64,000 bases of DNA from Azolla caroliniana. Taxonomy: Eukaryota > Polypodiophyta. The position numbers were made by a program, and so were the translations under genes. Where the stretch lies: contig JBHGNT010000003.1 in the NCBI GenBank assembly GCA_043228905.1, forward strand, positions 9,610,001-9,674,000, written 5' to 3'. This document shows positions 29,602-41,855 of this stretch, one piece after another. The notes under the pieces were generated by a model. That model searched no databases. It was given only the letters and a program-made list of their open reading frames with translations, and had not been told where the DNA came from. Each line of letters begins with the position of its first letter. Position 1 is the first letter of the stretch.

Positions 29602-29689
29602 ACACCTACGCTAGCATGTTGTAAACAGGAACGAAATGAGAATTGGAAAAGAAAGGCTAGATGTAAGGTTAAACATGTGCACATGTAAT

Positions 29690-30093
29690 GTGCGCTCAAA
29701 CATTTGTAGACTAAAGCCTAGTAACATTTGAGTGAATACAAAGGGGTGCAAGCAAGGTTTTGCACCTCCAAGATAAAAGACAAATTGACTTACCACTAAA
29801 GTTACTACTAAATGCTTTAGATTTTGTACATTGTCTTTTCAAATTCAATATTCCATAGGAAACAAACATATAACAACCGTGTGGACAAAACCATGGTTTA
29901 GCCCGTGGGTTTTAGCCCATAGTTTTAGCCCGTGGTTTTAGCCTATTGTTTTGGCATGGAGAGACCTATAAAAGCCTCTAGTTGGGCTTGTGTAAGAGGG
30001 GCAAGCTATGTATTGAAGGAAGAAACTACTAATAAAAGATCTAGTTATCTTATTGGTGATGTATCTTGTCTTTCAAAATTGATGTCAAGGCTT

Positions 30094-30130
<37 letters not shown>

Positions 30131-30335
30131 CATCGATCTATCTTAAATACTTTCTTGCTTATGCTAGTACAAACTTTGAATCCTTCTGGTCCAGGACCCC
30201 GGTGATCTCACTTCATTTTGTGAACACACGAGGATTTCCTCGAAAACATCCCCGAAGTCTTCATACTTGGTCGGTAGTTTTCTTCATTGGATTGCTCGAC
30301 TCAGAGGCACTATGCACTATTTTCCTCATTGTAAC
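29690..30335. other. LTR-like insertion, limits unclear
   Basis: Lies between the PR and RT of the minus-strand gypsy. It has four imperfect copies of TTTTAGCCCGTGG (29896-29955), a TATA box (CCTATAAAAGCC near 29969), AATAAAAG downstream and a (CT)n run at 30098-30125. These are features of an LTR or leader in plus orientation, but I could not define ends or a target duplication. Confidence 0.35.
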
Positions 30336-30339
30336 AGGA

Positions 30340-30893
30340 ACGTGAACCCTTGGAGCTGATTCCCGCTTTAATGGAAGGGTGAGCACCTAACCCGATTTGT
30401 GCCATATTGTTGCTGCAACATGACACACTGCTTGCGAGAAAATAATCAAGTGGTTGCGCCCATCGACAATTGGATTCTATGCCTTCAGCAAGGACAAACC
30501 AAGTATGACCGGATGTCGTAGTGAAGTGATAACGTAAAATGTTAAGACCTCTTGGTAGTCCTTGAGTTGTAAGATAAGTGGGACAATGGCTTTGATGACT
30601 GCTCCAGAAGAAAGCATGCATCCATCAATAGCTTCCATTGGGATTGGCTTGGACAATCAGACAACCAAAAATTTGTGTTTACAAATGAGCATTTCGTGCA
30701 TAAAACACGTTGTTGCCCCGGAATTGAGAAGTGTTAAGGAACTAATTGAAATAAACATGAAATGGATGCTTACCAAGAAGGAGATATCTTCTATCGATGT
30801 AGCTGAACTATGGGAGCAACACGAATGTTGATTGTCCAACCGCATGGCTCCTACTGTAGTTGGACACCGTTGTTTTCCAGTTGTTGGGGCCAT
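30340..30893 (-). pseudogene. gypsy protease region, minus strand
   Basis: LLNSGATTCFMHEMLICKHK carries the retropepsin motif with Asn for the catalytic Asp (NSG for DSG). After a shift, DYQEVLTFYVITSLRHPVIL and AYNPIVDGRNH follow. It is the partner of the gag at 41010-41681 across the nested Tat element. Confidence 0.7.
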
Positions 30894-30933
30894 CTAGTCA
30901 TATTGTTTGTAGATAAGTGTCGTTGATTATTCT

Positions 30934-31389
30934 TGTTGTCCACAGGACAGAAATGTAAAATTAGGAAATTAGCAAACGCCGAGTCCGAGTATCACGGGCC
31001 ACCGACGGCTCGGTTGTGTATTAGGGGAAAAGTTATTTAAACGAGGACCGGTACCTCAGAGAGGGAGAGAAGAAAATTATAGGCGGAAGCACTAGCTTAG
31101 TCATTCGTAATTAGATAAACTCGTAAGGTCACTGGCCATAGGCCGTGTTTTGTAATCTTTTCTGCCATAGTAATATATCTTATTTGTGCCTATTTTTGCT
31201 ACATGAGTCTGTGCTTTGATCCATACCTATGAGTTTCACGCCGCCACGTCTATCAAAACCTCGCTAGTGTTTTCTCTCTGAGCCCTGTACCTCTCTCGAC
31301 GCCTCTGTTACGAGCCTTCACGTACCACGCCCTTGAAGACCGATAGACGCAGATCTATCGAAGGTGTTCACCCAAAGGAACGAGTAACA
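30934..31389 (+). repeat. 5' LTR of Tat-like element
   Basis: 456 bp, TGTTGTCCACAGG...GAGTAACA. It is followed by CAATTTGGCACGCCCGG, the likely primer-binding site region. Confidence 0.9.
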
Positions 31390-31459
31390 CAATTTGGCAC
31401 GCCCGGTTACAGTTGTGAGTGCATAGCGAACTTCATTGAAGGTAACCACCAGCCGCCGT

Positions 31460-32620
31460 TACGGCGCCCTCTCGCACCACGAGGTCTCGGCCACCTGCCC
31501 GACGCCCTGAACCAGTCGAAGGAACTTCCGACTCGGCGGTCACTGACCAATCCTTTCCCGATCAATCGGGGGCTTGTCCAGTGCAATCCTCGCCACCGGA
31601 CACGCGATCGCGAGTTGATTCACCACCAGAACCCCCGTCGAGCCCTCCGTAGGTCAATGAACCGGAACTAAACCCTTTTCCAGTGCTACTAGAAGAACCA
31701 CAGTACGACATCATGTCGTACCCATACCCACGATATGCCGATGGACCTGACGCGGAGTCACACGTCTGGCTAACCACTCCATGCACCGCCTCACGCCGGC
31801 CGAAATCGATGCCTCGAAGATTGCCGAGTTCACACTCTCCCTCGATGGACCGGCCGCACGATGGTACTCTCGCCTCGAAATAGGAGAGGCCACCACTTTC
31901 CAAATCGTGCGCACAAAGTTCCTTGAACTTTTCCATCGCGAGGTGCCTAAACGGGAACTGCTCCGGCAATTCTTCTCTATATGCTAGGAACCGCACGAAA
32001 CGGTCGCGCAGTTCATGATCCGGTTCCAGGATCTCTACAGACAAGTGGCCGATGATGTCTCAGCACAACATATACCGGACACTTTCCTATCCAGTTTACG
32101 AGAGCCTCTACGAACGACTCTCGCACTTACAAATTTCACCAACCATACTATCGAACAAGTCATAGCGCGCGTTCTCGCCCTCGATCGGAACCAGCACGGC
32201 ACGACCTTCTCGATGACATCCTTGCAAAATGCTCTTCCCCAAGAGGAGAATCGCTTTCGCCAAGCCCTCCAATGCACTGCGTGTTCAGGATCAGGGCACC
32301 TGGCCCTCAAATGTCCCAACCGACCACAGAGTCCGATCTGTCAGTCTCGAGCTCACACGGTCGAGCAGTGCGAATATAATATGCTGAACCACACAACGGC
32401 GGCACCGGTCCGCCAGATCGAGCCACGAAATACATACTCTCGGTAGGACGAGCGATATATCTACCGAGACCAGGATAACGACCAACCGCGATCCCCGGAT
32501 CGATGGCGCCGAAACGACGACTACCAACGTGATAATCGGCTTGATTATTATCGCGATGACCGGCACGACGATTATGCTCGATACGATGACGATCGCGATG
32601 ATCGGTATGACCGAAGGAAC
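31460..32620 (+). pseudogene. Tat-like gag
   Basis: The acidic, proline-rich N-terminus (in frame near 31480-31770) carries one TAG. A one-base shift near 31770 leads to the capsid core RLTPAEIDASKIAEFTLSLD, GPAARWYSRLE and FHREVPKRELLRQF. A CxxC...CxxC-like cluster follows (CTACSGSGHLALKCP, then CQSRAHTVEQC), then an Arg/Asp/Tyr-rich stretch and a zinc knuckle CFKCNQPGYYATQC (about 32822-32863; His is replaced by Tyr). In-frame TAGs lie at 31984 and 32444. Otherwise the frame is continuous with pol. It would package the element's RNA. Confidence 0.8.
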
Positions 32621-35600
32621 TCATGCATGGATCGGCGAAACGGCAATCGCAACACACGCAACAATAGAAGACCTAATCACAACCGCCGACGGGACGCTCC
32701 TCAACATGACCAGCGCAACTCCAACGCACCTCGGAACAACCCACCACCAAACGAGACCGAGGATCAACAACAGCTTCCACACACAGACCGAGCGGACACC
32801 AGCAGCTCGGCCAACGTGACATGTTTTAAATGTAACCAACCAGGCTACTACGCCACGCAATGTCCGACAACCAACCGTGGCAAGGCACCCACGGTAAACA
32901 GTATCATGGCCGATGTTCAAACGGTCACTACCCGGAGTAAAGCGCAGACTACTCAGTGGCAAATCCAGTATGAAGTACGACAGGCAGCAAAAGAATGGGT
33001 CGACACGGCCAATAAAAATAATGCCGCATGCATGCAAACTGACATGAAGGACGGGCCCAGTGAAGTACCACAAACCCCGGCACCATCCACGTCGTCGGAG
33101 GACGACCAGCTATGGGATGTTCTTACCAACTCCCGCATCTCGCTGCCCCTACATAAACTGCTACCACTCATGCCGAGATTTCGGGACACCCTGGCGGCAC
33201 TACAGGCCAATACTAAGGCCGTGACACCACCGGTACACCTCACCGAAGCAGGAACCGGTCCACCACTCATGGATTCTCAGAACCCAGCCGTGCGAATCAT
33301 CATTAAGGGACAAGACCTGCACGGATGCATCATCGACGGCGGATCCGGCGTAAACGTTATTAGCGAGTCAACGTGTCTCAACCTCGGCCTGAATCAATGG
33401 GAACCATGCCCCTTTTGGCTTCGGATGGCCGACACCCGCTCTGTTCGCCCCATTGGGTTAATCCGCCATCTCGACTTCACACTCGGAGGCCACATGTTCA
33501 CGATCTCGGCCGTCGTGCTACGACTGGAGACACAAGGCGCCTACCCAATGTTACTAGGTCGACCATGGTTGCGTACAGCGAATATCAAGCAACATTGGCA
33601 ACGCAACATGATCTCGTTCCGAAGAGGGAAGACAAAAGTCCGAATCATCACTGAAGAACGAGTCCCCGTCGCCCTCAACACTTCGCCGTTATACGCGGAA
33701 GGGGTCCATATGCTCGACGGGTTGGCCGATGAGGAGGTCGATGACTTCCTAGATGATCATCCCACGATCATCCCTCTCTTCGAAATCAATGCCTTACCAA
33801 CTATCGAGCCATCTAAAGACGAGGAAGTCACGGAGGAGTCATCACCCCAGGATGAACCCGATGCAACCACAGTTGCCGAGCTACGTCATGCTCGGGAGGC
33901 TTTCGAACGCGAACTCGCCATTTCACAACGAGTGAAAGCATCAACCCTGGAAACAATAAACCTCAGTTCGGATGAGAATCCCCATACGGTACAAATTGCT
34001 AATAATCTACCAACCGGCGAACGGGCATGCCTCGTAAAATTACTCACCGACTACCAGGATGTTTTCGCTTGGTCTTACACCGATATGAAGGGGTTGGATC
34101 CTCAATACTACCAACATCAAATTCACATCTTACCCGACACTTGGCCGGTTCAGCAGAGGCGCTATAGGATGAACCCCAACTACGCCGCTAAAGTCAAAGA
34201 GGAAATTGACAAACTACTTCGAGTGGGCTTCATTCGCCCTGTTAAACGGGCTACATGGTTGAGCCCGATCGTAGTGGTCCCAAAGAAGAACGGAAAAATC
34301 CGCGTCTGCGTTGACTATCGGAAGCTTAACGCGGCAACAGTCACCGACGGTTTCCCTCTCCCATTCATGGATAGCGTCCTCGACACGGTAGCCGGCCACG
34401 AATGCTACAGTTTCCTCGACGGGTTCAGCGGCTATAACCAAATAAGAATGCACCCGGAGGATCAGGAGAAAACCGCTTTCGTCACGGAATGGGGTGTTTT
34501 TGTAGCAAAAGTTATGATGTTCGGTCTAAAAACGGCGCCGGCTACGTTCCAGCGCATCATCACCGAAATCTTTCATGACTACATCCCGGCGTTCATGCAA
34601 GTTTTTCTCGACGATTTCGCCGTGTATGGCCATCGACGGGAACACATGACCCAGTTACGACTCTGCCTGGACCGATGTCGCCAAGCTCGATTGAGTTTAA
34701 ACCCGGCAAAATGCGCGTTCTTAGTCACGAGCGGCAACCTTCTCGGCCACATTGTCAGTCAAGAAGGCATCGCTATGGACCCGGATAAAGTAAAGGCAAT
34801 CCTGAATGCCACCGCACCCTCGAACGCTAAGGCACTAAGCCGTTTTTTGGGACAGATCCGGTGGCACAGCCGAATGATACGACACCTGGCCGATTTCGCG
34901 ACACCCTTACACGCCGCAGTCCATCGCCTTCCTTTCCAATGGACGACAGTCGAGGACACGGCCTATCAGACCCTGAAACGAATGCTGTCACATGCCCCGG
35001 TGGTCCAGTCTCCGGTTTGGTCCGAACCGTTTCATGTCTTCGTAGATGCTTCGGACATTGCCATCGGAAGTGCTCTGATGCAATGCACACCCCCGAATTG
35101 GTATAGGCCCGTGTACTACGCCAGCCGACAACTCTCGACCGCGGAGAAGAATTACTCCACCACCGAGCGGGAGGCCCTCGGTATGATTTATAGCATCAAT
35201 AAATTTCGGCATTACCTCTTGGGCCGAAAATTTACCTTTCACGTGGATCACTCGGCCCTTCTTTATTTGGTCAATAAACAAGCCCTCACCGGACGGTTGG
35301 CTCGGTGGATGCTCCTACTACAAGAGTTTGATTTTCAGATTCAGCATCGACCCGGGGTACAACATGCCGTCGCCGACTACTTGAGTCGTCTTGAGTCAGG
35401 AGAACCGGCGAAAACAACGTACGACGAGCTACCGGACGCCAACCTATTTAACCTGACCACGGTACCAGATGATAACGGAGATGAATGGATCACGAAGATG
35501 ACCCATTTTCTCACTACCGCCGTCCCTCCCGAGCACATGACCCTTGACACGAGAAAATGCCTAGCAGTGCATAGCCGGAATTTTTGCCTCGTCTCGGACA

Positions 35601-36823
35601 TTCTCTACCACAAAGGCTCGGACGGCATATGGCGCCGAGTGATTTGGCAATTCGAGAAGAACGCCGTTCTTCAGGAAGCGCACCAAGGAGTAGCTGGGGG
35701 ACACTACGCCGGGGATTCCACGGCAAGGAAAGTTTGGCAAAGTGGATTATGGTGGCCGAGAACGAAGAAAGACGCTCACGAGTTTTGCCGGCAGTGCGAT
35801 TTGTGCCAACGTCTGGGGCAACCAATGGAACTGTCACGGATGCCACACCAGCCGATTCTTCCGTTGGACCCATTTCAAAAATGGGGTTTGGATTTTGTAG
35901 GCCCTTTCAAACCACTCGCGGCCCAAACAGGGAATAGGTATATTATCGTTGCCACGGATTACTGCACCAAATGGGTCGAGGCTAAGGCACTCCGAGATAA
36001 CACAGCGGCATCCACGACTAAATTTGTGTACGAGCACCTATGGTGCCATTACGGATGTCCAATCGAGCTCGTTAGTGACCAAGGTGGGCACTTCATCAAT
36101 CACATAATACGTGAGCTTACACACCACTACGCGGTGGTGCACAAGAAAAGCACACCATACTACCCGCAGGCGAACGGCTTGGCAGAATCGACCAATATCC
36201 TCCAAACCATACTGAAGAAGATCGTCAATGAAAATAGGACCGATTGAGATGACAAACTCCAGAGCGCGCTGTGGGCGTATTGTACGACTTTCAAAACAAG
36301 CATCCAATCGACCCCCTTTCGAATGGCGTTCGGGTTAGAAGCCGTAATGCCCGTCGAGTTCCAAGTCCCGAGCCTCCGAGTTCAAGTCAAAGCACGGCTC
36401 CCCAAGGCCGAATCCGAGCAATACCGGCTGGAACAACTCCTCGAACTCGGGGAAGATAGGATAGAGAGTATGGCCCAGCTAGAACAACGCCAATGGCAAT
36501 GCAAGGCTTTCGTGGATCGACATCGACATGGGCTGGAGAAGGAGCTCACCATCGGCAAACCAATTCTTCTTTTTCAAACACGACTCGGGTCAATGCCGGG
36601 AAAATTAAGATTTCGGTGGACCGGTCCATTCTGGATTATCGACGAGTTCAACGGGACGTTCCAGCTCGGCACACTCGCCGGCGACACGGTCAAAAGTTGG
36701 GCCAATGGTTTTCGACTTCGACCATATCGAGGAACTACACCACCCCACCCGTTTACCGAGCCACACGGCACAAACAAGACTCGGGAGATCACCACGGAGG
36801 ATGCCACGTGTCCCCCTGAATAA
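32621..36823 (+). pseudogene. Tat-like pol: PR-RT-RNase H-integrase
   Basis: One frame, open from 32627 to 36244 (1206 codons), then TGA 36245-36247 (TGG in the expected RTDWDDKLQ), then open again in the same frame to 36823. PR is CIIDGGSGVNVIS (33320-33360). RT runs from GKIRVCVDYRKLNAATV to the catalytic VFLDDFAVYG (34600-34630). RNase H is HVFVDASDIAIG to HVDHSALLYLVN. Integrase has an HHCC finger (H...H...CRQCDLCQ, about 35690-35815). Its D,D35E triad is Asp at 35891, Asp at 36077 and Glu at 36185. No second (archaeal-type) RNase H is seen. Only the single nonsense codon blocks full-length integrase. Confidence 0.88.
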
Positions 36824-36984
36824 GAACTCACCCACCTTCTTAAAATTAATAAAAGTAGTAGTAGGTAGGATTAACCATAGTTTAGCCATTGATTAGCTAC
36901 ACCTACACCACCCACCTAGGCACCCACAATTTTAGGAGCACCCCTCGCCACCACTCAGTTAGTACCTATTTAAGCTGTTCACAC

Positions 36985-37037
36985 ATGCAAAGCACATGCA
37001 AAGCACATGCAAAGCACATGCAAAGCACATGCAAAGC
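36985..37037. repeat. 11-bp tandem repeat
   Basis: About five head-to-tail copies of CATGCAAAGCA between pol and the extra ORF of the Tat-like element. Confidence 0.85.
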
Positions 37038-37387
37038 ACTAGAAGCACCCCACTCACCTTCAGGACACGTGGTGCTAGTCACTTATTATGGCACCCACGA
37101 CTTAGAATCTTCAGGATTCGCTTCAGGCACAAAACCCTAGGAATAAGTTACTAAAACCGTTTCCAAAACGCAGCATAGACCATTATCACTCCCCATCTCC
37201 ATCGCTCTCAAGATCAGAAACCCCGTCTCACCCTCATCACGCTAAGCGCTCTTGCTCTCAAGCCCTCTTTCGCTCTCATAACCTCTTTGCTGGACTTCCC
37301 CTTCCTGTTGTTCCTCCTGTGGCTTGCCCTCGCCTCATCACTTTGCTTCACGCTTCCACACAGTCGAACCCCGTCTCCATCTCCACC

Positions 37388-40300
37388 ATGCCTTTTACCG
37401 CCTCAACAGAAACCCGCGCCTGGCTCCAGGAACGAGGAATGGGCGGTTACCTGAAGATCATTGATGCCCCCGCGCACCCAGATGCCCAAACTGTGGCTAA
37501 ACGTATAAGTCCCGAAGCCATCACCAACAACGTGCTTCAGGCTGTTTTGGACCTGCAACGGGGACGGGACCATGAGCTCGACATACCCCCGGCATCAAAG
37601 ATGAAGGCGTACTTCGGTGAGTACTCAGCCACAGGGAAGGCATATCGCACGTATGGCGGTCCCAACAAAGCTTTCGGGGAGATTGCTCGTATATTGATGG
37701 AGTATGCGTTCGTGCATACGAACCCAACGAGCATGCCGCAGAACAAGGCAACCATCATCATCAGCACATATGAAGGAAACAGAATCGATTGGGGAATCAT
37801 CACAGGCGAGGGACTCCGCGCCGCCTTAGCTTCATTTCAGTCCGGTAAGAAGATGTTGTCTATTCTTACCCACTTTTTGATGGTTCTATACCCACCCTCT
37901 TCGCTTCCTTCCCCTCGCGCACTCATGTCCCCACCACCACCACGAAGGTAGAGAGTGAAATTCGTGGCCATCAGCCACAAAGCATGGGAGGAGCCCACAT
38001 CGCCTTCACCCCCTGCCGCTAACCAAAAAACCGCATTTGCACCACCACCCGCCCAACCCCAACAAAAAAGGGTAGTTTCCGAGACCTGCCAAGAATGGGA
38101 GGGGGAGGTAGCCGCGGAAGACAACACGACCGATGACGTCACCATTCGACAGCCAACGTCGCGCCCCTCAGTAACGTCCCCAGGACCTAGCCCACGCCCC
38201 AACACACAGCAGGCTGCACCACCACGACCCCAGAAAAGGAAGCAGGCGGAGGAAACGACACTACCGGCCCCGGAACCCCAAACACAGCCAAGCAAGAGAA
38301 GACGACTCAACCGCGAGTCCTCGGAAGAATAGAAGGAGGCACAACAGGAGAAAGCCTTAGTGGTCAGACAGAGCAACTTGGCCATCACCCCTGCAGAGGC
38401 ATCGCTGAACCAGGGAACGATCGAGCATGGGCAGACAACACAGATCTCGGAGGATGAAGTCCTCAGGTATAAGGACCTCCCTGCGGAGGCTTACGAATTT
38501 AGTGCGCTCCTACGCCTCGGTACGTCATTCGAGCTGGTTGACTTCCTTGCCAGAGCCCAAGTCGCGGCAGCCGCTTGAATGGCGGAAGAGCACGCCGAAA
38601 CAAAAATGATTCAACGCGCGCTAATAGGTGAAATTGAGCCCCAGGAGGACAGGGCTTTACAAAAAATCGGGAGGAAGAAGGAGGCAAAACAGGCCGCTCT
38701 CCCCATGGAGGTCCCCGAGTTGAACACGGCCCTTATTGAGACATATCGGGACCTGGATCGCACTACGTGGGCAGCCAAAGACATGGCCCGAAAGATAAAA
38801 ATAGCCCAAAAACAGGCTAAGATGGCTACAGAACTATGGCACGCTGCGAACCAGAAGCTGGCAGCTTGGGAGCAAAACCGGCCGGAACAACAACTCCCGA
38901 GCCTTCCGGTAACGACCCCCGAGGCCCTCCCAACGCCTCCACGCATAACAATGATGGATGAAAGCACCATCACCGACTCAATCCTGAAGGTGCAGGCCAG
39001 TACACAAACGGACTCATTACAAATGGTCGATGCCTGCACAACAACCGAGGCGCCCACGCCCATGGAGAAGACCGAGATACCCCCACCTCGTGCACCCAAG
39101 GGGGTGGCAACCCAGACAGAACCCCCGCTCCGGGATTACCAGGCGGAGCTTAAAGAAGAACAACGGCGAACCGAGAGACACGAACAATGGCATCAAGAGG
39201 CGATGGCTCGCCTAAAAGAAGAAGCTTCCAAGTAGATGGCCGAGATAAGAGCCCAGGCCGACCAAAGGATACATGAGCAAAACGAAGCACTGGGCCAGGT
39301 ACAAGCGCAAGCTGCGGGCAAGGAAGCCGAACTCAAAAGCAAGCTGGAGGAATACGCAGCCACAGTGGTGAAGAAAGAGAAGGAGGTTCTAGACCTATAG
39401 GCCGCGCTCGACAATGCAAAAGACTGGAACCAGCGGCAGGAGGAAAGAAATTGCCAACGGGAGGAGAGGATGAACGCGGAGAATGCCGAGCTGCAGAGTC
39501 AGCGTACAACCCTTAAAGAGATGGCTGACAAGTTTTTCATCAAATGCAAGCTACTTTCGGAGCAAAAAGATGCCTTATCGGATTCCTACTTCGCCCTACA
39601 AGATGAGAGAATCGTCGAACAGGAACAAATCCGGGCCACGTGTCAAAAAGAACGGGAGCAGGCCACCAAAGAACTCACCAAGCGTTACGAGCAGGCTCTC
39701 CAGCTCGTAACCGCGGATGCAAAGAACACTCAAGCCATCTATGAGCTCAGAACACAGAAGATTCAGGCCGAGGTCGACGGCTTAAAACAGGAATTAGCAG
39801 CCATCCGAGCACAGCCCGGCATGGATGAGACACGCATCCGAATACCGATCGAGAAACAGCGCCAACACCTTACCAAAAAGGTCGAGGAAACATTAAGTTG
39901 CGCAGGAGACGAATGGGCAGCCCAAGCTGCCGAATTGCATATTTTACGCACCGACGCCGAGAACCGACGGAAGGAGGGCCGCGACTTCTACAAAATGGAC
40001 GAAGCCAGCATTCAAAACCTGCGTGCAGATTTAACCGAGGATTACCAGTCCTTGGCAAAATCTCACACCGCGGCAATCGAGCAAATAATGGAGGACTTCA
40101 ATGACGGTCAGATGTTGTTTCGCCTGGAAGCAGAAGCCTTCGAACGAGAACGACTCGCAGCCATCCCCACCAGCCCTCCAACGGCCACAGAGCAAAAAGA
40201 AGAATCTCCCAGCAAGGAGATCACGGACACCGCACAGGAGGAACTTGCCCCGGCCAACAGACATTCCATAGACGCCCACATGGTACCAGATCCTGTCGAA

Positions 40301-40483
40301 GTAGAGGTCAACGCCCACGAACCCACACCCCCACCAGAAGAATCGGCCGCACCCGAGGCGGACGCCCGAGAAGATAAGCCACCCCCGGACCAAACTCAAA
40401 CCCCCGCACCGACAGTCCAACCAGACCACCCTGCCACCACCCCGGACCCCGAAAGCATCCTCGACATCTTAAAGAAGGAATGA
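37388..40483 (+). pseudogene. Tat-like extra ORF after pol, coiled-coil protein
   Basis: A single frame of 1032 codons from ATG 37388 (context CACCATGCC) to TGA 40481-40483. It is interrupted only by five nonsense codons (TAG 37949, TAG 38330, TGA 38576, TAG 39233, TAG 39398) and has no frameshift. Residues 1-185 look globular (RISPEAITNNVLQAVLDLQR, NRIDWGIITGEGLRAALASF). A proline-rich stretch with basic clusters follows (PQKRKQAEE, SKRRRLNRE), a likely bipartite nuclear signal. A long Glu/Gln/Ala-rich helical region of roughly 500 residues, probably coiled coil, comes next, and then an acidic Pro-rich tail. I do not recognise the family. It sits where Athila/Tat elements often carry env-like or other accessory ORFs, and its function is unknown. 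Confidence 0.7.
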
Positions 40484-40581
40484 AACGAGGATCACGCCTA
40501 AAAGGCAATTTTTGTAATATTGTTAGTATTTTGTAAGACGTGGGTCCGACGGACAAGGTCCTGTCCCACGGGCGTGCCAGG

Positions 40582-41008
40582 TGTTGTCCACAGGACAGAA
40601 ATGTAAAATTAGGAAATTAGCAAACGCCGAGTCTGAGTATCACAGGCCAAGTTATTTAAACGAGGACCAATACCTCAGAGAGGGAGAGAAGAAAACTATA
40701 GGCGGAAGCACTAGCTTAGTCATTCGTAATTAGATAAACTCGTAAGGTCACCGGCCATAGGCCGTGTTCTGTAATCTTTTCTGCCATAGTAATATATCTT
40801 ATTTGTGCCTATTTTTGCTGCATGAGTCTGTGCTTTGATCCATACCTATGAGTTTCACGCCGCCACGTCTATCAAAACCTCGCTAGTGTTTTCTCTCTGA
40901 GCCTTGTATCTCTCTCGACGCCTCTGTTACGAGCCTTCACGTACCACGCCTTTGAAGACCGATAGACGCAGATCTATCAAAGGTGTTCACCCAAAGGAAC
41001 GGGTAACA
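40582..41008 (+). repeat. 3' LTR of Tat-like element
   Basis: 427 bp, TGTTGTCCACAGG...GGGTAACA. It lacks 29 bases present in the 5' LTR after GAGTATCAC.GGCCA. The usual purine tract is not obvious upstream of it. Confidence 0.88.
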
Positions 41009-41009
41009 A

Positions 41010-41681
41010 TTCTTGTCTGGGAGAAAATGAATTAGCTAGGTAGATGCACCACAATATAAACATAGTTTGTTGGATTGGCGATACCTCCGTTCAGCCTCGA
41101 TGAGTGGCAGGGCACGAGCTTGATCGATTTCCATCGGCACGGGGTCATCGTATGATGACAATGGACGAGATCTCAAAGAGCGTTGCCACCTTGAAGTTGT
41201 TGTGCGAATCCCCAAATGTCGCCTCGAACTCTTCTAGAAAGGGAGGAAAATTTTGTAGAAGTGGTGATGAAGTTTTGACCAATGGTGCAAACCAATCTTG
41301 TGCAGTTCCTAACAGAAGTGTCCCAATGAGACCAACTTGACGAAAATCATCCGCATACCATTGGGGTAGTTGGATAATAAGCTTGATCTGATTTATGAAC
41401 CCTTGGAGGTGCTTCCTCATGCCATCGAACTTGTCAGGTAAACTAATCTTGGGGTCCATACTTGTAGTGGGATGGAAAGGAGTTGGAGAAAGAGTGGACA
41501 AGGGAGTAGGCTCTACAGGTAGACCATTTGTTGATGGAGGAGGAGAGTTGTTTTTTTCTTCAAGTTCCATCAATGTTCCAACTTGATGCTTCCGTAGCAA
41601 TTCCTGAAGGTTGTCATTCTCAAGTTGAAGTTGATGCATGGCTTCCATGAGCTTATTTATTCTCTCGGTAAGATCCGACAT
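41010..41681 (-). pseudogene. gypsy gag, minus strand
   Basis: ATG at 41681 opens MSDLTERINKLMEAMHQLQL, a coiled coil. DPKISLPDKFDGMRKHLQGF and FRQVGLIGTLLLGTAQDWFA, the retrotransposon gag core, follow. After a stop and shift near 41150 it reads PVPMEIDQARALP and the start of a zinc knuckle (NKLCLYCGAS), which the Tat-like element interrupts. It is homologous to the gag at 13918-14990. Confidence 0.75.
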
Positions 41682-41820
41682 GCTAAGTCTTAGAAAATGG
41701 GGACGTGAACAAACTGTCATGGACAGGTAGACGAGGCTAAATACTAAGAGAGAGCGAGAGCATAACAAAGAACAAGAAAGGGATAGAGACTGTCACAGAC
41801 GAGGAGATGAGGCTCGATAC

Positions 41821-41837
<17 letters not shown>

Positions 41838-41855
<18 letters not shown>

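Larger units (their letters stand above)
30934..41008 (+). mobile_element. Tat-like Ty3/gypsy retrotransposon with extra ORF
   Basis: A complete 10,075-bp element: 5' LTR 30934-31389, gag-pol 31460-36823, an additional long ORF 37388-40483 and 3' LTR 40582-41008. A perfect 5-bp target duplication ATTCT lies at 30929-30933 and 41009-41013. The LTRs differ by about a dozen substitutions plus a 29-base deletion in the 3' copy, so the insertion is young compared with its neighbours. The PR motif DGGSGVN, the FLDD RT box and a long region after pol point to the non-chromoviral Tat/Athila side of Ty3/gypsy. GC content is visibly higher than in the flanks. Few nonsense changes separate it from coding capacity. 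Confidence 0.88.
29140..41681 (-). mobile_element. Ty3/gypsy element split by nested Tat element
   Basis: The minus-strand gag (41681 to 41010) is separated from its protease (30893 to 30340) and RT (29600 to 29140) by the Tat-like element at 30934-41008. Removing that element plus one ATTCT copy brings the zinc-knuckle region LCLYCGAST next to the PR linker, in the order expected for gypsy. All coding parts are broken. RNase H, integrase and LTRs were not found. Confidence 0.75.

Noticed and set aside
29690-30335. Complete solo LTR
   Set aside because: TATA and poly(A)-like signals are present, but no convincing TG...CA ends with a target duplication could be found.
31562-32657. Minus-strand ORFs of 90-160 codons in the Tat-like element
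   Set aside because: Mirror frames of the GC-rich gag region. The plus-strand frame has the gag motifs.
37837-39099. Minus-strand ORFs of 160-183 codons over the extra ORF
   Set aside because: They overlap the single long plus frame, which has the better start context and continuous composition.
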